Shown here: positions 48,975-61,000 of the stretch, piece after piece
Numbering within the stretch: the stretch's first letter is position 1
Layout: every line of letters begins with the position of its first letter
Assembly (NCBI GenBank): GCA_030549775.1
Contig: CM060181.1
Location: 54,545,201-54,609,200 of the forward strand
DNA: 64,000 nucleotides
Direction: 5' to 3'
Source of the DNA: Tamarix chinensis
Taxonomy: Eukaryota; Streptophyta; Magnoliopsida; Caryophyllales; Tamaricaceae
Program-made: the position numbers and the translations under genes
The notes under the pieces: generated by a model
What the model saw: only the letters and a program-made list of their open reading frames with translations
The model's database searches: none
Told to the model about the DNA's origin: nothing

Positions 48975-49338
48975 ACTGGACACACAACTGTAAGTAGCTG
49001 GTTGATTCCATTTATTGTTTCAAGATAGTTAAGATACAGACGAATATGGTACTATAGTGTTTCCAACATGGCTTTTGAATGGCGGGATTTTTTCACCTCT
49101 GACATACGGTTCTGTGGGTAGTGGGATTTTTGGTTTGAAGTTGTTACTCTAATTGTTCTTTCATTCTTTAATGGTCATGAATTTCGCTCCGAAAAGGTTT
49201 CGCATTTCGTTGTTGTTTCTCTACATTAAGTTAATTCTACAATACCCTTGTTATTGGACTTAAATTCAATTGGCAAATCTATTGATACCCTTGTAGTTCT
49301 TTACGATATCATGATATCCATAAGAGTCCTACTAGAAA

Positions 49339-49664
49339 TTGGTATCAGAGCAGTTGAACCTTTCATTCACGCTCTTTCATTTTTAAAATTTTTAAACTGA
49401 TACAACAAGTTGGTATCAAAGCAGTTTCAATCTATTTTTCGATTTTTAGTCAACTTCGCCGCTCTGACACCAACTTGTGGTATCAGCTTCCAAATTTTAA
49501 AAAGGAAAGAGCGTGGTGAAAAAAACTTCGATACTAACTTGTGGTATTAATTTAAAAAGTTTAAAATCAGAAAAGCAATTTCAAAACTGCTCTGATACCA
49601 ACTTGTGGTATCAGTTTAAAAATTGTAAAAATGAAAGAGCATGACTAAAAAGATCAACCGCTCT
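49339..49664. repeat. Inverted-repeat cluster 7
   Basis: Slightly more changed than the others (gatacaacaagttggtatcaaagc in place of the usual left core), so the hairpin stem has new mismatches. Confidence 0.9.
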
Positions 49665-50522
49665 AAAGGAGAGGTTATCTCGAATATTTTGCGTATAAAT
49701 CTCTTTCCCTCCTCCCTAACCCCCTCAATTGCTCCTCTACTTCCATTGACCCCTCGATCCGTCTATCAACACATGTCCGAAAACTCAGCGCACTACACCA
49801 CGGAAGGATCCACAGGACCGTCTACGACGACGATGGCAGCTGATGATAATTCAACTTGACCCTCGATCACTTCAAGACTCAGTGCCTTATCACGCTCGAT
49901 AATCAATTTAGGAGTCCATTATTTGGGGTTGAAGGCAGAGTCTAGTCCCTCCACTCCATCAGCTTCCCCAGGCTCAGCAGAGCAAGACCATCAAGATACG
50001 GTGTACTACAACGCCGAAGGTTCCAGAGGAACGTGGAATGCATCTAGGATGATATTTCTACAGGATGAATATTCAATCCCAAAGTCTCCATCGTCGATCG
50101 TTTTAAGATTCCGTAACCTTTCTGGCTCGAACATCGGTTGACGATTCTTTTCTGTTAGGTCGACGGTGGATTCCAGCCCCTCCTCTCTGCATGATTCTCT
50201 TTGCTCAGAAGAGCAAGTCTCTCCTCCTCACTCAAGGCAAGTAGAACAACACTGTCCAGGTGTCACTAAGTGGGATTTCACAGCGGTCATCTTTATCTTG
50301 GCTTCTATCTACCTTGCTACGATATTCCCGTACTATGCTACTTTTCTCAAATATGCGGGCAAGGACATTGGCGGCTCTTTGATATATCTACAATTCAGAA
50401 AAGTCCATTGGCATGTTAATAATCATGGCAATGAAGCAAGGGAAGGAAGGAAAGGAATCGGAGCAGGAGGAACAGTGGAGGATGCGATGGCAAGATTAAG
50501 AGAGTTGTTTGGGTATGAATGA
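49641..50522 (+). CDS. Array gene-like copy 8, truncated unit
   Basis: TGA at 49857 and 50139. It shares LLPLTPRSV with copy 5. The third segment, 50166-50522, has the most changes (HSRQVE, FPYYATF, RKVHW, EGRKG, MARLRE). The frame is complete, but the unit is interrupted 11 bp after its stop by the solo LTR at 50534. Confidence 0.35.
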
Positions 50523-51616
50523 ACTGGACATACTTAAATACCCCGAAAATTCCTAATTTTATAAATTATATTTAAAAGAGGTTTTATTAGAAAATTATTT
50601 AAATATATTAATTTTATTAAAATAAAAGGGTATTTAATTAAGGAAAATCAAGAAGAGATTTATAAGTATTTTAATTAGGAGGAATTTGGGTATTTTAGCT
50701 AATTAAGCATTTAAAGAAAAAGTTAAATAAATAAATTATTTTAATTAAAATAAGAAGGAGAAAATAGTTTCTAAATTTTAATAATTTTATAAGTAATTTA
50801 ATTGGAGAAAAATTAAGGTGTTTGCTAATTAAAAAGGAATTTATGAAAAATCCCTTTAAAATCTTAATTTAGCCTAAAAATGAATTTAAATATTATTTTG
50901 TGTACATCAAATATTTTAAATAATTTAAATATCCCATATTATTATTTTTCCTTTTCCCCTTCTTCTTTTTTCCTTTTCTTCTCTCTTTTTCTTTCTTCTT
51001 TTCTTTTTTCTTTTTCCCCTCTTCTCGCCCGTTGGGCCAGCCCCGGCCCTTTCCCCCTTTCCCTTCCTCCTTCCCGCGGCCCAGCGCCGTTCGGCCCGTC
51101 CTCGCACGATGAAACGCAGCGTTTCGCCCCTCCTTTCGCCGAAACGCTGCGCGCCGAATTAAGCAAGTGGCCGTTGCCTGCCAGCTACTCGACGCCACGC
51201 TTTGTCCAAATAAGAACCAAAACGCCGCGTTTTACTAGGGTGTTTTAACGTTCGCTGAACCGGCCGGTTTTTCCCCCTTCTTTTCTTTTCTCCCGGACCG
51301 CCGGTCCAACCGCCGTCTTCTTCCTCCTCGCGTGCGCGACCTGCAACACGCCGCCCCCCTGCTCCGACCGCCTGCACGCCGCCTGCACGCAGCCTGCATG
51401 CCGCCTCCCCTTTTCTGCTCTGCCGGCCACCCTCCCTCGACCAGCCGACACCCCCAGCACCCCTAGGCCGCCGCACCCTTTTCCCCTTCTTTCCCCGACC
51501 AACCTGCAAGTCTGCCATGGCAGACCTGCGTCGGTCGCCACCACCGGCCGGCGTGCCCTGAGTCGCCGCCTGACCGTCCTCCCTTGTCTCCCCCTCGATC
51601 CTCCCGATCCCCGGCC

Positions 51617-51624
51617 TATAAATA
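51617..51624 (+). promoter_or_regulatory. TATA box of the second solo LTR
   Basis: tataaata followed by a c-run, in the same context as at 26678. Confidence 0.6.
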
Positions 51625-52159
51625 CCCCCCGAAACCCCGGCGTTGGCCACACACAAACCTCCCCAGCCAGAAATTCTCCCTTTGCGCCACCTAACCTTCA
51701 AATCACCACCCCGTCGCCGCCGCCCGTCTCCACCGCCCGAACCACCCCCGAAACCCTTCCCTGCAGCACCCTCCACCCAACCAAGCCTCCCTCAGCCCTC
51801 GATTTACCTTGCACGCGCCGCCCCAAGCTTGCAAAACACCTTTCCCGACCAAACCAATCCCCAAGCTCCGCCACCCTTCGCACCGCCGCCCACCGCCGCG
51901 CCGCCACTCCCAGCGCCCCCTCTGCCTCCCAGAATCACCCAGGGAACTTCCCCAACCTCCCTAGACCCTCTATTTCCCCTGCCAACCCCTCCTTTTCCTT
52001 CCTTTCCCCTCCACCATCTCTCCACCCTCTTTCTCCCCCTATGCCGCCGCCGCCGCCGTCGTGCGCCGCCACCTGTGCCACCCACACCCTAGGTAGTTCT
52101 CTAAACCCCCAACCCCTGAACCTTTATTATATAAGTGCTAATTATTTAGTAGCATAATT

Positions 52160-52292
52160 AATATTATTCTTACTATTATTATTATTATTATCACTATTAA
52201 TATTATTATTAGTATCATCACTATTATCATTATTATTACCCTTATCATTGTTATTATTACTATTGGTATTATTATTTTTATTATTATTACTA

Positions 52293-52332
<40 letters not shown>

Positions 52333-52650
52333 TACTATTATTATTAATATTATTATTGTTATTATTATTTAACCAAACCTTGAAACATTTATAACTATTG
52401 GTCTTACTAATACTAGTGACCCATAACCTTAGTATTTTATTTTAATATCATGGCCGTTATTATTATTGCTAGTATTTCTATTATCATTATTATCATGGTT
52501 ATCATTATTATTATTATTACTATTACTATTACTATTATTATTATTATTACTATTTTTATTACTACTATCATTACTATCAGTAACATTGAACTACTACCGT
52601 TAATAATAAATGTTATTAAAATTACTTTAAATTATTGTAGCTACTTTCAT
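52160..52650. repeat. Imperfect ATT microsatellite block (second LTR)
   Basis: Runs of att, atc and act triplets. The isoleucine-rich frame at 52450-52653 is a translation of this block. Confidence 0.9.
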
Positions 52651-54140
52651 TAGTAGTAGCTTGATTTACTACCTTGAGAATTTTGACCATACTTCACTTA
52701 TAAAAGTAACATTACTAGTCTTCGCCCTAATGGTAAGGTAAAGAGTAGGGGTAAGATAGAAAAGAATAGTGTTTTGGTCGGAGGAAAAGTAACCCCAATT
52801 TTCCCTCTCATAGGCGAGTCAAGTCGACACTCGGAGGAGACGTAGGAGCGTGCTCCAAGACCGGTGTCGTGTTAGGTAAGGATGAAGCTATGGCCTTGTG
52901 CTATTTGTGATGTGTTTATAGATGATGAGCATGCCATGTTGATGTGTAATATGCATGTGTTATGATTAACCTGTTTTGTGTAGCGCAGCGTGGATCATGA
53001 GGTATGTTGTGTGCGCCTTATATTATACGTGTATGCCATGTTCCATGTTTATCGTTGATGTTGATGATGTGACTTGTTATAGCCCTCTAGGACATGCATG
53101 CTAGGGTTTTGGGTAGCATGAAATGATAATAAAAGAATAACGGGAAAGTGGACATTTGGGAAGTTTGCATGAGGGAACTAGATCTTGCATGGGCATGATC
53201 CTTACGTGGGAAAGGCTGATTTGGGTTGTGGAGAGTCTTAGAGTGATGGGAGACTTATTATGAAAGATAGTACGTGAGTTGGTGCATAAGGGATCTGATT
53301 CGGGTTTTGCGAGTATGTGGGTGTTGGGGAGTCTGCAAGGAGTATCTAAATTATGCGTAGGGATGAATATTACTGGAGGAAAGTTGATTTTGGAAGTAAA
53401 TAAGATAATTCTAAAGTTACGGGTCCATTGGAGACTTGGGTACAAAATTTTACGTGGGTCGATATAAGGGTGTTTAAGGGACCCAATTAGGATTTTGGGA
53501 GAAAATGAGGAAATTGAGGGGTACAAGGGTAAAAATGATCAAGGAAGGATGGAGTATGGGGTTGAGAGTGAGAATTCAGTTAGATAAAGGATGAGTATGG
53601 GTTTTCTAAAGGAGAAGGGAGATTTTAGGGTGAAAGAGGGAGGTTACTTGTTGAAGAAGTAAGGTGATGGGGTTAGGTGCAGCCAACTAGGGTTGGCGTG
53701 GTCGATTAGAGTTTGGTTAGTCACATGTGAACTTGGGAGATAAAGAGATACACTTGGGGAATTTTCTAATAAAGAATGAGGTGCGAGATAGAGAATAACG
53801 TAGCATTGGTAAGTAAGAAAGAGTTGGGCCACATAGGTCCGATTAGGGTATCCGAGGAGGAACCCTAGAGGGATGAGAACATGCGGAGGCGACATCATAT
53901 ATGTTGGGATGGCCTATATCCTTGGGGTTTGTGTCTTACTATATGCTACTTTACCTAAGTCTACGGGGGGATGGATGTCGGGTGTGAGAAGAGGTACGGG
54001 TCTCAAAATATGGGACGAACCCTTGGAGGGGAAAGTAGCAGAGTATTAGCCGCATGCATGTCAAGGGTGATGTGTGAATTAATAAGACACCGATAAGACA
54101 TTAATCATGTAAAGCGAAAGATGTCGAGCCGAGCCTGTGA

Positions 54141-54510
54141 TTCGGTCCACCGGCTATAATAGTGGATCAGAGGCGTTTTGCCCTGTGCGTTTATTTCCGG
54201 TCCACCGGCTATAATAGTGGATCAAAGGCGTTCTGCCCTGTGCGATATCTTCCGGTCCACCGGCTATAATAGTGGGGGATCTCGTGCTCGACAAACCAAA
54301 CGTATAAGTTAATCCATGGGAAAGATACTAAGTACTTAAAACGAAACACCATGTGAGTCGGGGCTGTGATCCGGTCCACCGCCTATAATAGTGGATCAGA
54401 GGCGTTTTTCCCTGTGCGTTTATTTTCCGGTCCACCGGCTATAATAGTGGATCAGAGGCGTTCTGCCCTGTGCGATATCTTCCGGTCCACCGGCTATAAT
54501 AGTGGGGCTC
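54141..54510. repeat. Two clusters of three 55-56-bp repeats
   Basis: Units contain ccggtccaccggctataat and agtggatcagaggcg. They start near 54141, 54196, 54251 and again near 54370, 54426, 54481. Each cluster ends in a shortened ataatagtgggg variant. They correspond to 29452-29785 in the other LTR, but there the unit is 44-46 bp. Confidence 0.9.
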
Positions 54511-55222
54511 CCGCACTCACATGGGTTATTAAAGAGTATGTGTGAAATGGACTTATCATTAATGAGAATAAAGAATAAGTCACCAGAAAAGTACTCAGGC
54601 CTTATCTTGTGTGTTATCGCATGTGACTTATATGTTTGAGCTGTGTGTGCTATGTGGTATGATTGTATGTTTGGCCTTAGCGCACCTGCGCCCTTACTCA
54701 GTACTGGACCCGTACTGATACTACCTTGATTGACTGGGTCCTGTGATGATCCACCAATGGTGGGGAGCAGACCTTTGATGCAGGTTGATCTGTTACTAAT
54801 TTGGGGTGGAAGGCTTGATTTGAGTGAGTAAGCGGTCCGGATATTTCCCTTCAAAAATTGTGTGGTTTAATCGTATTTGTCTTTAGAGGTTACAAATGTT
54901 GTATTTAATTTTTCGAGGGTTTTATCGTACCTTGCTATTCCGTTATTTTAAGTATTCTGATATATGGACCTTTTAAATTGTATTTCGGAATGTAACTTTT
55001 GACCTTCGCACTCTGATCTCGTAAAACTTGTGTTTTATGAATGATTTGTTCTGGTTTTATTCTTTCTAGCCTTAGCACTTAGTGTCGGGTCGGTAGTTAT
55101 GGATCGATCTGGTACTAAGTGTGGCGGTAATACCCCCGAGTTTACGGTTTTTAATTCTCTTGCTTCCGCTAAAAATTTTGATTTAAACGAAATTTTTTAG
55201 TAGTAAATTTGGGGGTGTTACA

Positions 55223-56221
55223 CATACAACTATAAGTAGCTTGTTGATTCCATTTATTGTTTTAAGATATTCAAGATACACACGAATATGGTACTATAGT
55301 GTTTCTTGCGTGGCTTTTGATGGCGGGATTCTTCGATCTCTGACATACGGTTCTGTGGGTAGTGGGATTTTTGGTTTGAAGTTGTTACTCCAAATGTTCT
55401 TTCATTCTTTAATGGTCATGAATTTCCCTCCGAAAAAGTTTTCGTGTTTCGTTGTTGTTTCTCTGCATTAAGTTAATTCTACAATACCATTGTTATTGGA
55501 CTTAAATTCACTAGCAAATCTTTTGATACCCTTATAGTTCTTTACGATATCATGATATCCATAGTCACAATACAGAAAAATAAAGCTACCCTAGGATGTC
55601 ATGTACCAGAAAACAAATGAAACCTCCCCTACTTAATACGATTGTAACCTAGGTTACTTGCCTACCACTAATGAATGCTTTGTTTCATACCATATCTGAA
55701 TACCGAGAGCAGGTGATATGACATAAAATCACATATTAAACACTTTAAATGTGGTTCTTTTCCACAACTAATATCAAATTAAAGATAATTAAGTAAAAAA
55801 AAAGTTTGATGGATTAGAGGCAATGTAAAAGACAAAAATGATGTTGGTAAATGATAACGCACAGGATATAAACCGAGGAAAATCATGTATGTTGAGGAGT
55901 AAGTACCATCTCAAATATTGGGTGACCAACCCATTTCCAAAGCTTGTGCTTTGAACCACTGAAGTAGTTATCAAATCTAATGCATGAACCTATATAGTTT
56001 TACAGGGGCACACAATCACATTTTTATTTTTTTAATAAACGGCAAGAGAATCACTCTACATTGTGTGTGAGGTTGTAACACAGAAACGGGATACAACATT
56101 CCAACATGTGGCTCATCAAAAGGAGTAACTAAATATATTGGTTAGTTACGGGAGATAAACAAAAGTCTAGAGAGGTCCTCCCCAAATGAAAATGGCATTA
56201 CTCTACTCATCGACTATCTAC
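55223..56221. repeat. Tail of the last array unit continuing into module A
   Basis: 55223-55563 completes the unit interrupted at 50529. From 55564 (gtcacaatacag) it does not jump to a new unit but continues into the rest of module A, matching 34393-35057 closely to ctatctacct. Confidence 0.8.
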
Positions 56222-57844
56222 CTATGAGAATCAGCGAAGCCATCCTTAGAAATTTTTTTGAGGCACATATAGAGATCATAGATACCTTTATGGTGAAAAC
56301 TAAAAAAAAATATTGATACGATTTTTCTTTTCTTAGGTTGAACATGGTGTAAGATGTTTTCAAACCTTAGAAAGGGAGAATGATCGGAAGGTTATACGAA
56401 GGTTTATCTCAATGCAAATGGCAAAGTTTGTCAAACCTTTCGGTGATATCAAGGTGAAACAAGGAGATAGTAGGGGAGTTGGCTCCATGGGAAGAAAGAA
56501 GAAACAAACTTATCATTTAATGTCAAAGAGGCTATCATTTTGCGATGAAATCTCTATAGTGGAGGAATCTCATTTAAGGGATATGGGAAGCCCAAAGGAA
56601 AATGTTTCAATGCCATGGGGATGAAATCCCAAGATTATGGTGCCATGTTGAGGAGAAAAGGGTGGAATGTGCACAAGGATATAAAAAGAGCTTGGGCCAC
56701 AACTCAACAAATAACTTGGTTGCATCATTGATAATAACATTTTATACCATATTTTTATGGTATTAATCATCATAATGTATGTTACTTTTTCTTTAGAAAG
56801 GTCAGTTTAACCTCTATTAAATACTAATTTTGCATCACTCATAAATAAAATAAGCAAAAGTGGTTTGTTTTGAATAGTTTTACAAGTGAAAAGGTCAACC
56901 AAATCATTCACATTAAAAATTAAAAACAACATTTGGTATTGTGAGCATCACTTTTTCATCCGAGATCAAATTGAGCTCATTTAATTTCATTGGACAGCTA
57001 AGCAAAAGGGATACAAATTTCATACATACCTAGTTTTTTAGTCAGATTAGAGCATGGTAAAAGTTTTGTTGGAAGGTGAAGTTGTCAATCAGAAGATGTT
57101 AAAATTATCTTGAGACTGGAGTTTCACTAGGGCATATTTGGAGCAACTAAACAACCTTTGGTAGTGTTGACCTCCACATGAGTCTTTTCTAAATCTTTCC
57201 TCCTATTTTATCTTCTCACCAACCTAATACATAATTTTAGCTCTTTTAATGCATATATAAACATCATTAACTTCTATCTCAATTTAATTCACAAATCATT
57301 ACTCCATATTAATTTTCACAATTATGGTCTTATTCTTCATCTTCTTCAACCTCTTCCCCTATTATTCTCCATTAATTCTCTCAATTCTTGCTTCAAATCC
57401 ATCAACTCATCTGTAATTCATTCAATTCTTCCATCATCTACCCCTAACTCATGGTTCTCTTATGTCAATTCAGCCTTCATTATGGGATTTTCAAATTAAG
57501 ATTCCACCATATTCATACCTTGATCCATCTTCATAATGTCTTCAATTCACATTTTAGTTCTCCTAATTAATCCATGAAATCATTAATTCCATATCCATAA
57601 ACCTTAAATTTTGTTGACTGCATGCCTCAATTTACACAATGAAGCTCTCAATTAAAGCTAACATACAAGTAGAGGAGAAGATTGGTTCGTGCGAGGAATA
57701 AGACAAAATATATAAGTGATGTTTGACTGGGGGCCATCCTCTTGTGTTACTTTACTCTTTTTTTTTTGCTTCAATTTTGGTCTTTTTCTTTTGGTGTTGT
57801 ATATTATGTCTCGTGTAATTAATTTTTACATGATGTGTGACTAA
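56222..57844. other. 1.6-kb insertion between modules A and B, origin unknown
   Basis: The parallel copy at 35054-35064 reads straight through (ctatctacctaattgaaatg). Here about 1.62 kb intervenes, with a possible 3-bp duplication cta (ends tgagaatcag and gatgtgtga). No convincing terminal repeats were seen. A short plus-strand frame at 56412-56624 is basic and may be a gene remnant, but no family is recognised. A deletion in the other copy is the alternative explanation. Confidence 0.5.
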
Positions 57845-58023
57845 TTGAAATGTTGTTCGTGTTGAGATTGAAACCCTAGATTAGGGTTTGAGATATTACT
57901 AATATTTTATTTTTTCTAATTATTATTTAACAATACTTTAATTGTTATTGTCTGTATGTGCGATTCTATCAAGTGTGATTTATATAGTCCTTGCCTCATT
58001 CTAGCTTCCTTATAGTAATAGTA
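57845..58023. repeat. Module B, truncated third copy
   Basis: aattgaaatgttgttcg to ttatagtaatagta matches 35061-35240 and, in part, 13534-13605. It stops where the second gypsy element begins. Confidence 0.8.
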
Positions 58024-61000
58024 ATATCTAGTAAAACCCTCAAAGTACTCATATAAGGTCATCATTGCCCATTGAATAGGCAAAGGACCACAAAAAGAAC
58101 CCATCAGTACTACCATACTAAGTCAATCATAGCACAACACTAACATACAAAGCCATATGAGGCACAAAGATGATAACATGGCTAGGATACATTATGAAAA
58201 TCATTCAAATACTGAACTGAACAACACTGACACAATCAAATCAAATCCAAACACCAAGGGTAAGGCACTAAGGTACCTACCAAAACAACAAATTAATAAT
58301 AATTTTAAATACCAAAGGTAGAGCGCTAACGCAACTACCAAATCACATACCAAACTAGGTAGTGTACAATTGCAACCATCGAAATAATACCTAGATCAAA
58401 AAGTTTACATTCTTATACATTACTTCTATTTTTAATTACTTGAGGATATATAATAATATCCTAGAGACAAAGAAGAACACTGGTTATACTAGCTTACAAT
58501 GCATCATAATAACTTCCCAACCATCCAACCTGGAGGCATAACATCACTCTAATCATACTAATGCATAAGGTAACACAGTACCCTCCACACCTAGGAAACC
58601 AAATCCATAAGTATCGATACCCTTTATAGGTCCCATAGGTCACATATTGAGTAGACTGGGCCATTTCTAAGGCACTACGATACACCAAATAACCAAAACA
58701 AATCAAGGGCTCCTACCTCATCTCTAGGGTAGCTAACCCTAGAGAGTAACCATTCCTGAAACTTAAGATCTTCCACACTATTCGTATATTATAGGGTGAT
58801 GAAAAATATCACACGTAACACAATAATTCTCATTCAATACTTAACAAGTTCTTTTGTTTCCAATTATTAAGGTAAACCCCAAGGTCATTTGTCTATGTCA
58901 AGGTTAAAGTCAACTCTAAGGTCAACCTATCAATAATCTAAGGTCATCCTATGTCCAATTATTTATATTAGGAATATTTGGTCAAAAATGAACTAAACGC
59001 CCTTGAAACCCTAATTTCACCATTACTATCCAAACATTTTTATGATATGCACTTTGTCATGAAAAGGCTAAAGGATAATAATTCTCAATATTTTAGCACA
59101 TTGGTAATCCTTACGATTTAGCGATTGACTATATTTTTCACTTTTCATGCTTTTAGTAAGTTACATATTCAAGTCCTAATTATGCATTTCTAACATGTCA
59201 AATGTTACTTGCAACACATACGTGCATATTTATACTATGGCATGACAGCTACTAGGACAATTACATCATGGCGCATGTAAGCAATCATTTCTAACTCTAG
59301 GTCATGCAAATAGTCTATTCATGCTTTTATGTTATTCATCTTAACCTTAGGTACTATAAAATGATAATCATGGTACACTTGCCATGACTTTTACATCATA
59401 TTCTTGACAAGATTAAAGCCATGAGACACACATACATTAATCTTTCCACAAAATACACATGTGTTTATCTTCTATTGAATAGCACATTAAATACATGCTA
59501 ATTATTCAATATCATACTTTCATGTTCACACCTATTCATAATACTTGCATACTTATTGTAAAACTTTTGAAACATAATGCATACATATATCATTTTAAAA
59601 CCCATGCATAAATCATATCATGGTGACATAACGACTTTTATGTGTTGCTAGATGATTTCAAATCTTAGTAGAAGAGTACAGTTACATTTTATCCCTACAA
59701 AAGAAATACATCAAGATTCACCCAATAGTCTCCACTCAACATCTTCAAAACCCTTTCATCAACATAACCAACACATATATTATAATTTTAATATAAGTAA
59801 TAAAAACAAAAAAATTACTCTAAAAATAGGGTTAGAAAATAATTGGCATTTGGTGATCATTTTTAAAAAAAAATGGAGGAAGTGGAAGGCTGGTTGAGGG
59901 CATTTAATGTGTTATGTATACACATTTAAGCAAGAGAGGAAGAAAGGAGGTAAGATAATTGGGTAAGGAATGTCAACAAAAACCCTCATTTATAGGACAT
60001 GGAGGTGGGAGTTGATGGGGTAGGGAGTAGACCATGGTGGGAAGAAAAGAGTGGTTCATGCAAGGGGGAAAGAAAAGGAAGAGAAAAGGTTCGGTAAGGA
60101 AAGGAATGAAAAAAGGATAATAAAAGGAAAATGGGAAAGAAAATAATGTGGGTTTAGAATTAGATTTAGGTTAAGATAATTTAGGTTAGAGTATAAAATA
60201 GGATCAAATTTAATAGCCCACTTTTGATTAAATCTTAACCTAATGAAATTTATATCTAAACCATCAAAATAATACACATAATAATAATAATACATTTAAT
60301 ATAGAACCTATAAAAATAATTATTATGACTACTTACACACAATTATCAGTTTATAATTATGGTTTCTAAATATGGTGTATAACATTGGTTATCTTTAGTT
60401 GCTTGCATTGTGGCTAGCCCTTAAAACTAAGATTTTCCAAAAGCCCCAAGATATATTAGCTAAGATAATATATTGGCAACATAAAAAGATAACATGAAAT
60501 GGATTCCCCTTGCTTAATCCCTCATTGGCCCATGAGCGGGTGCGGGTGAGTTAATGAACAATTAACAATAATGGAAAACAAGATGATGGAAACACAAGCC
60601 ATAATCATAGGCACAAATCGGTGCAAAACCCATAATTGAATATAATAAATTTTAAAAAATATAACTCACCGTATCATAAGCCTTCTTCAAATAAAGATTT
60701 TCCATGCACCATGGTAAGACACCCTGATGCATAATACTAAACATATTGGATTAAACCAAGTGTTAGTGATGGAATTGGGTTGACTCCAACAAAATAGAAA
60801 ATATAGAAAAGATGTAAAGAAGATGAAAGGTGAACTTAATCTTGAAATGCCTTCAATATTCATAACTTAAACTAACCAAATAGGGTATCAACTCTTAGCT
60901 TGATTGGTGTAAGAATTTGAAAGAACAAAGAAGACTAACTATTATCCTTGGATGGTAATATTGTGTCGATAACAACCTGGAAAATTTTGGTCAAAAAGAT

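Larger units (their letters stand above)
37603..50528 (+). repeat. Tandem array of about 1.55-kb units (nine gene-like copies)
   Basis: Unit starts (atgactaaaaagatc) are at 38795, 40345, 41895, 43443, 44993, 46543, 48093 and 49641, spaced 1550 or 1548 bp. A divergent shorter copy is at 37992. A full unit contains an inverted-repeat cluster, a TATA box, about 294 in-frame codons, a 150-bp tail, and the first 190 bp of module A. Units 1-8 differ from each other at only a few percent of positions; the first copy is clearly more diverged. The last unit is broken by a solo LTR at 50534 and finishes at 55223-55563. Sequence identity points to recent amplification or ongoing homogenisation. Confidence 0.95.
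50534..55222 (+). mobile_element. 4.69-kb solo LTR interrupting the last array unit
   Basis: Flanked by catac on both sides (50529-50533 and 55223-55227). It starts ttaaataccccg (TG decayed to TT) and ends gggggtgttaca. It is a diverged relative of the LTR at 25660-30442, with the same order of blocks: pyrimidine-rich stretch (50940-51030), GC-rich zone with TATA box, att block, ccaccggctataatagtgg clusters, and a shared 3' end with ccttagcactt and ctaagtgtggcggtaa. No retrotransposon genes are present. Proline/arginine-rich frames at 50880-52092 on both strands reflect the GC-rich zone. The intact array units provide the empty site. Confidence 0.85.

Noticed and set aside
37603..50528. Endogenous pararetrovirus as source of the array
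   Set aside because: The tRNA-Met primer-like motif and TATA box would fit, but no reverse transcriptase, coat or movement protein motif occurs in the unit, and copia-type elements use the same primer site.
50880..52092. Arginine/glycine-rich and proline-rich frames on both strands, up to 205 codons
   Set aside because: Same GC-rich zone of the second LTR; open frames in several overlapping phases show lack of stop codons due to composition, not coding.
52450..52653. Isoleucine-rich hydrophobic frame as a possible membrane peptide
   Set aside because: Direct translation of an att/atc microsatellite.
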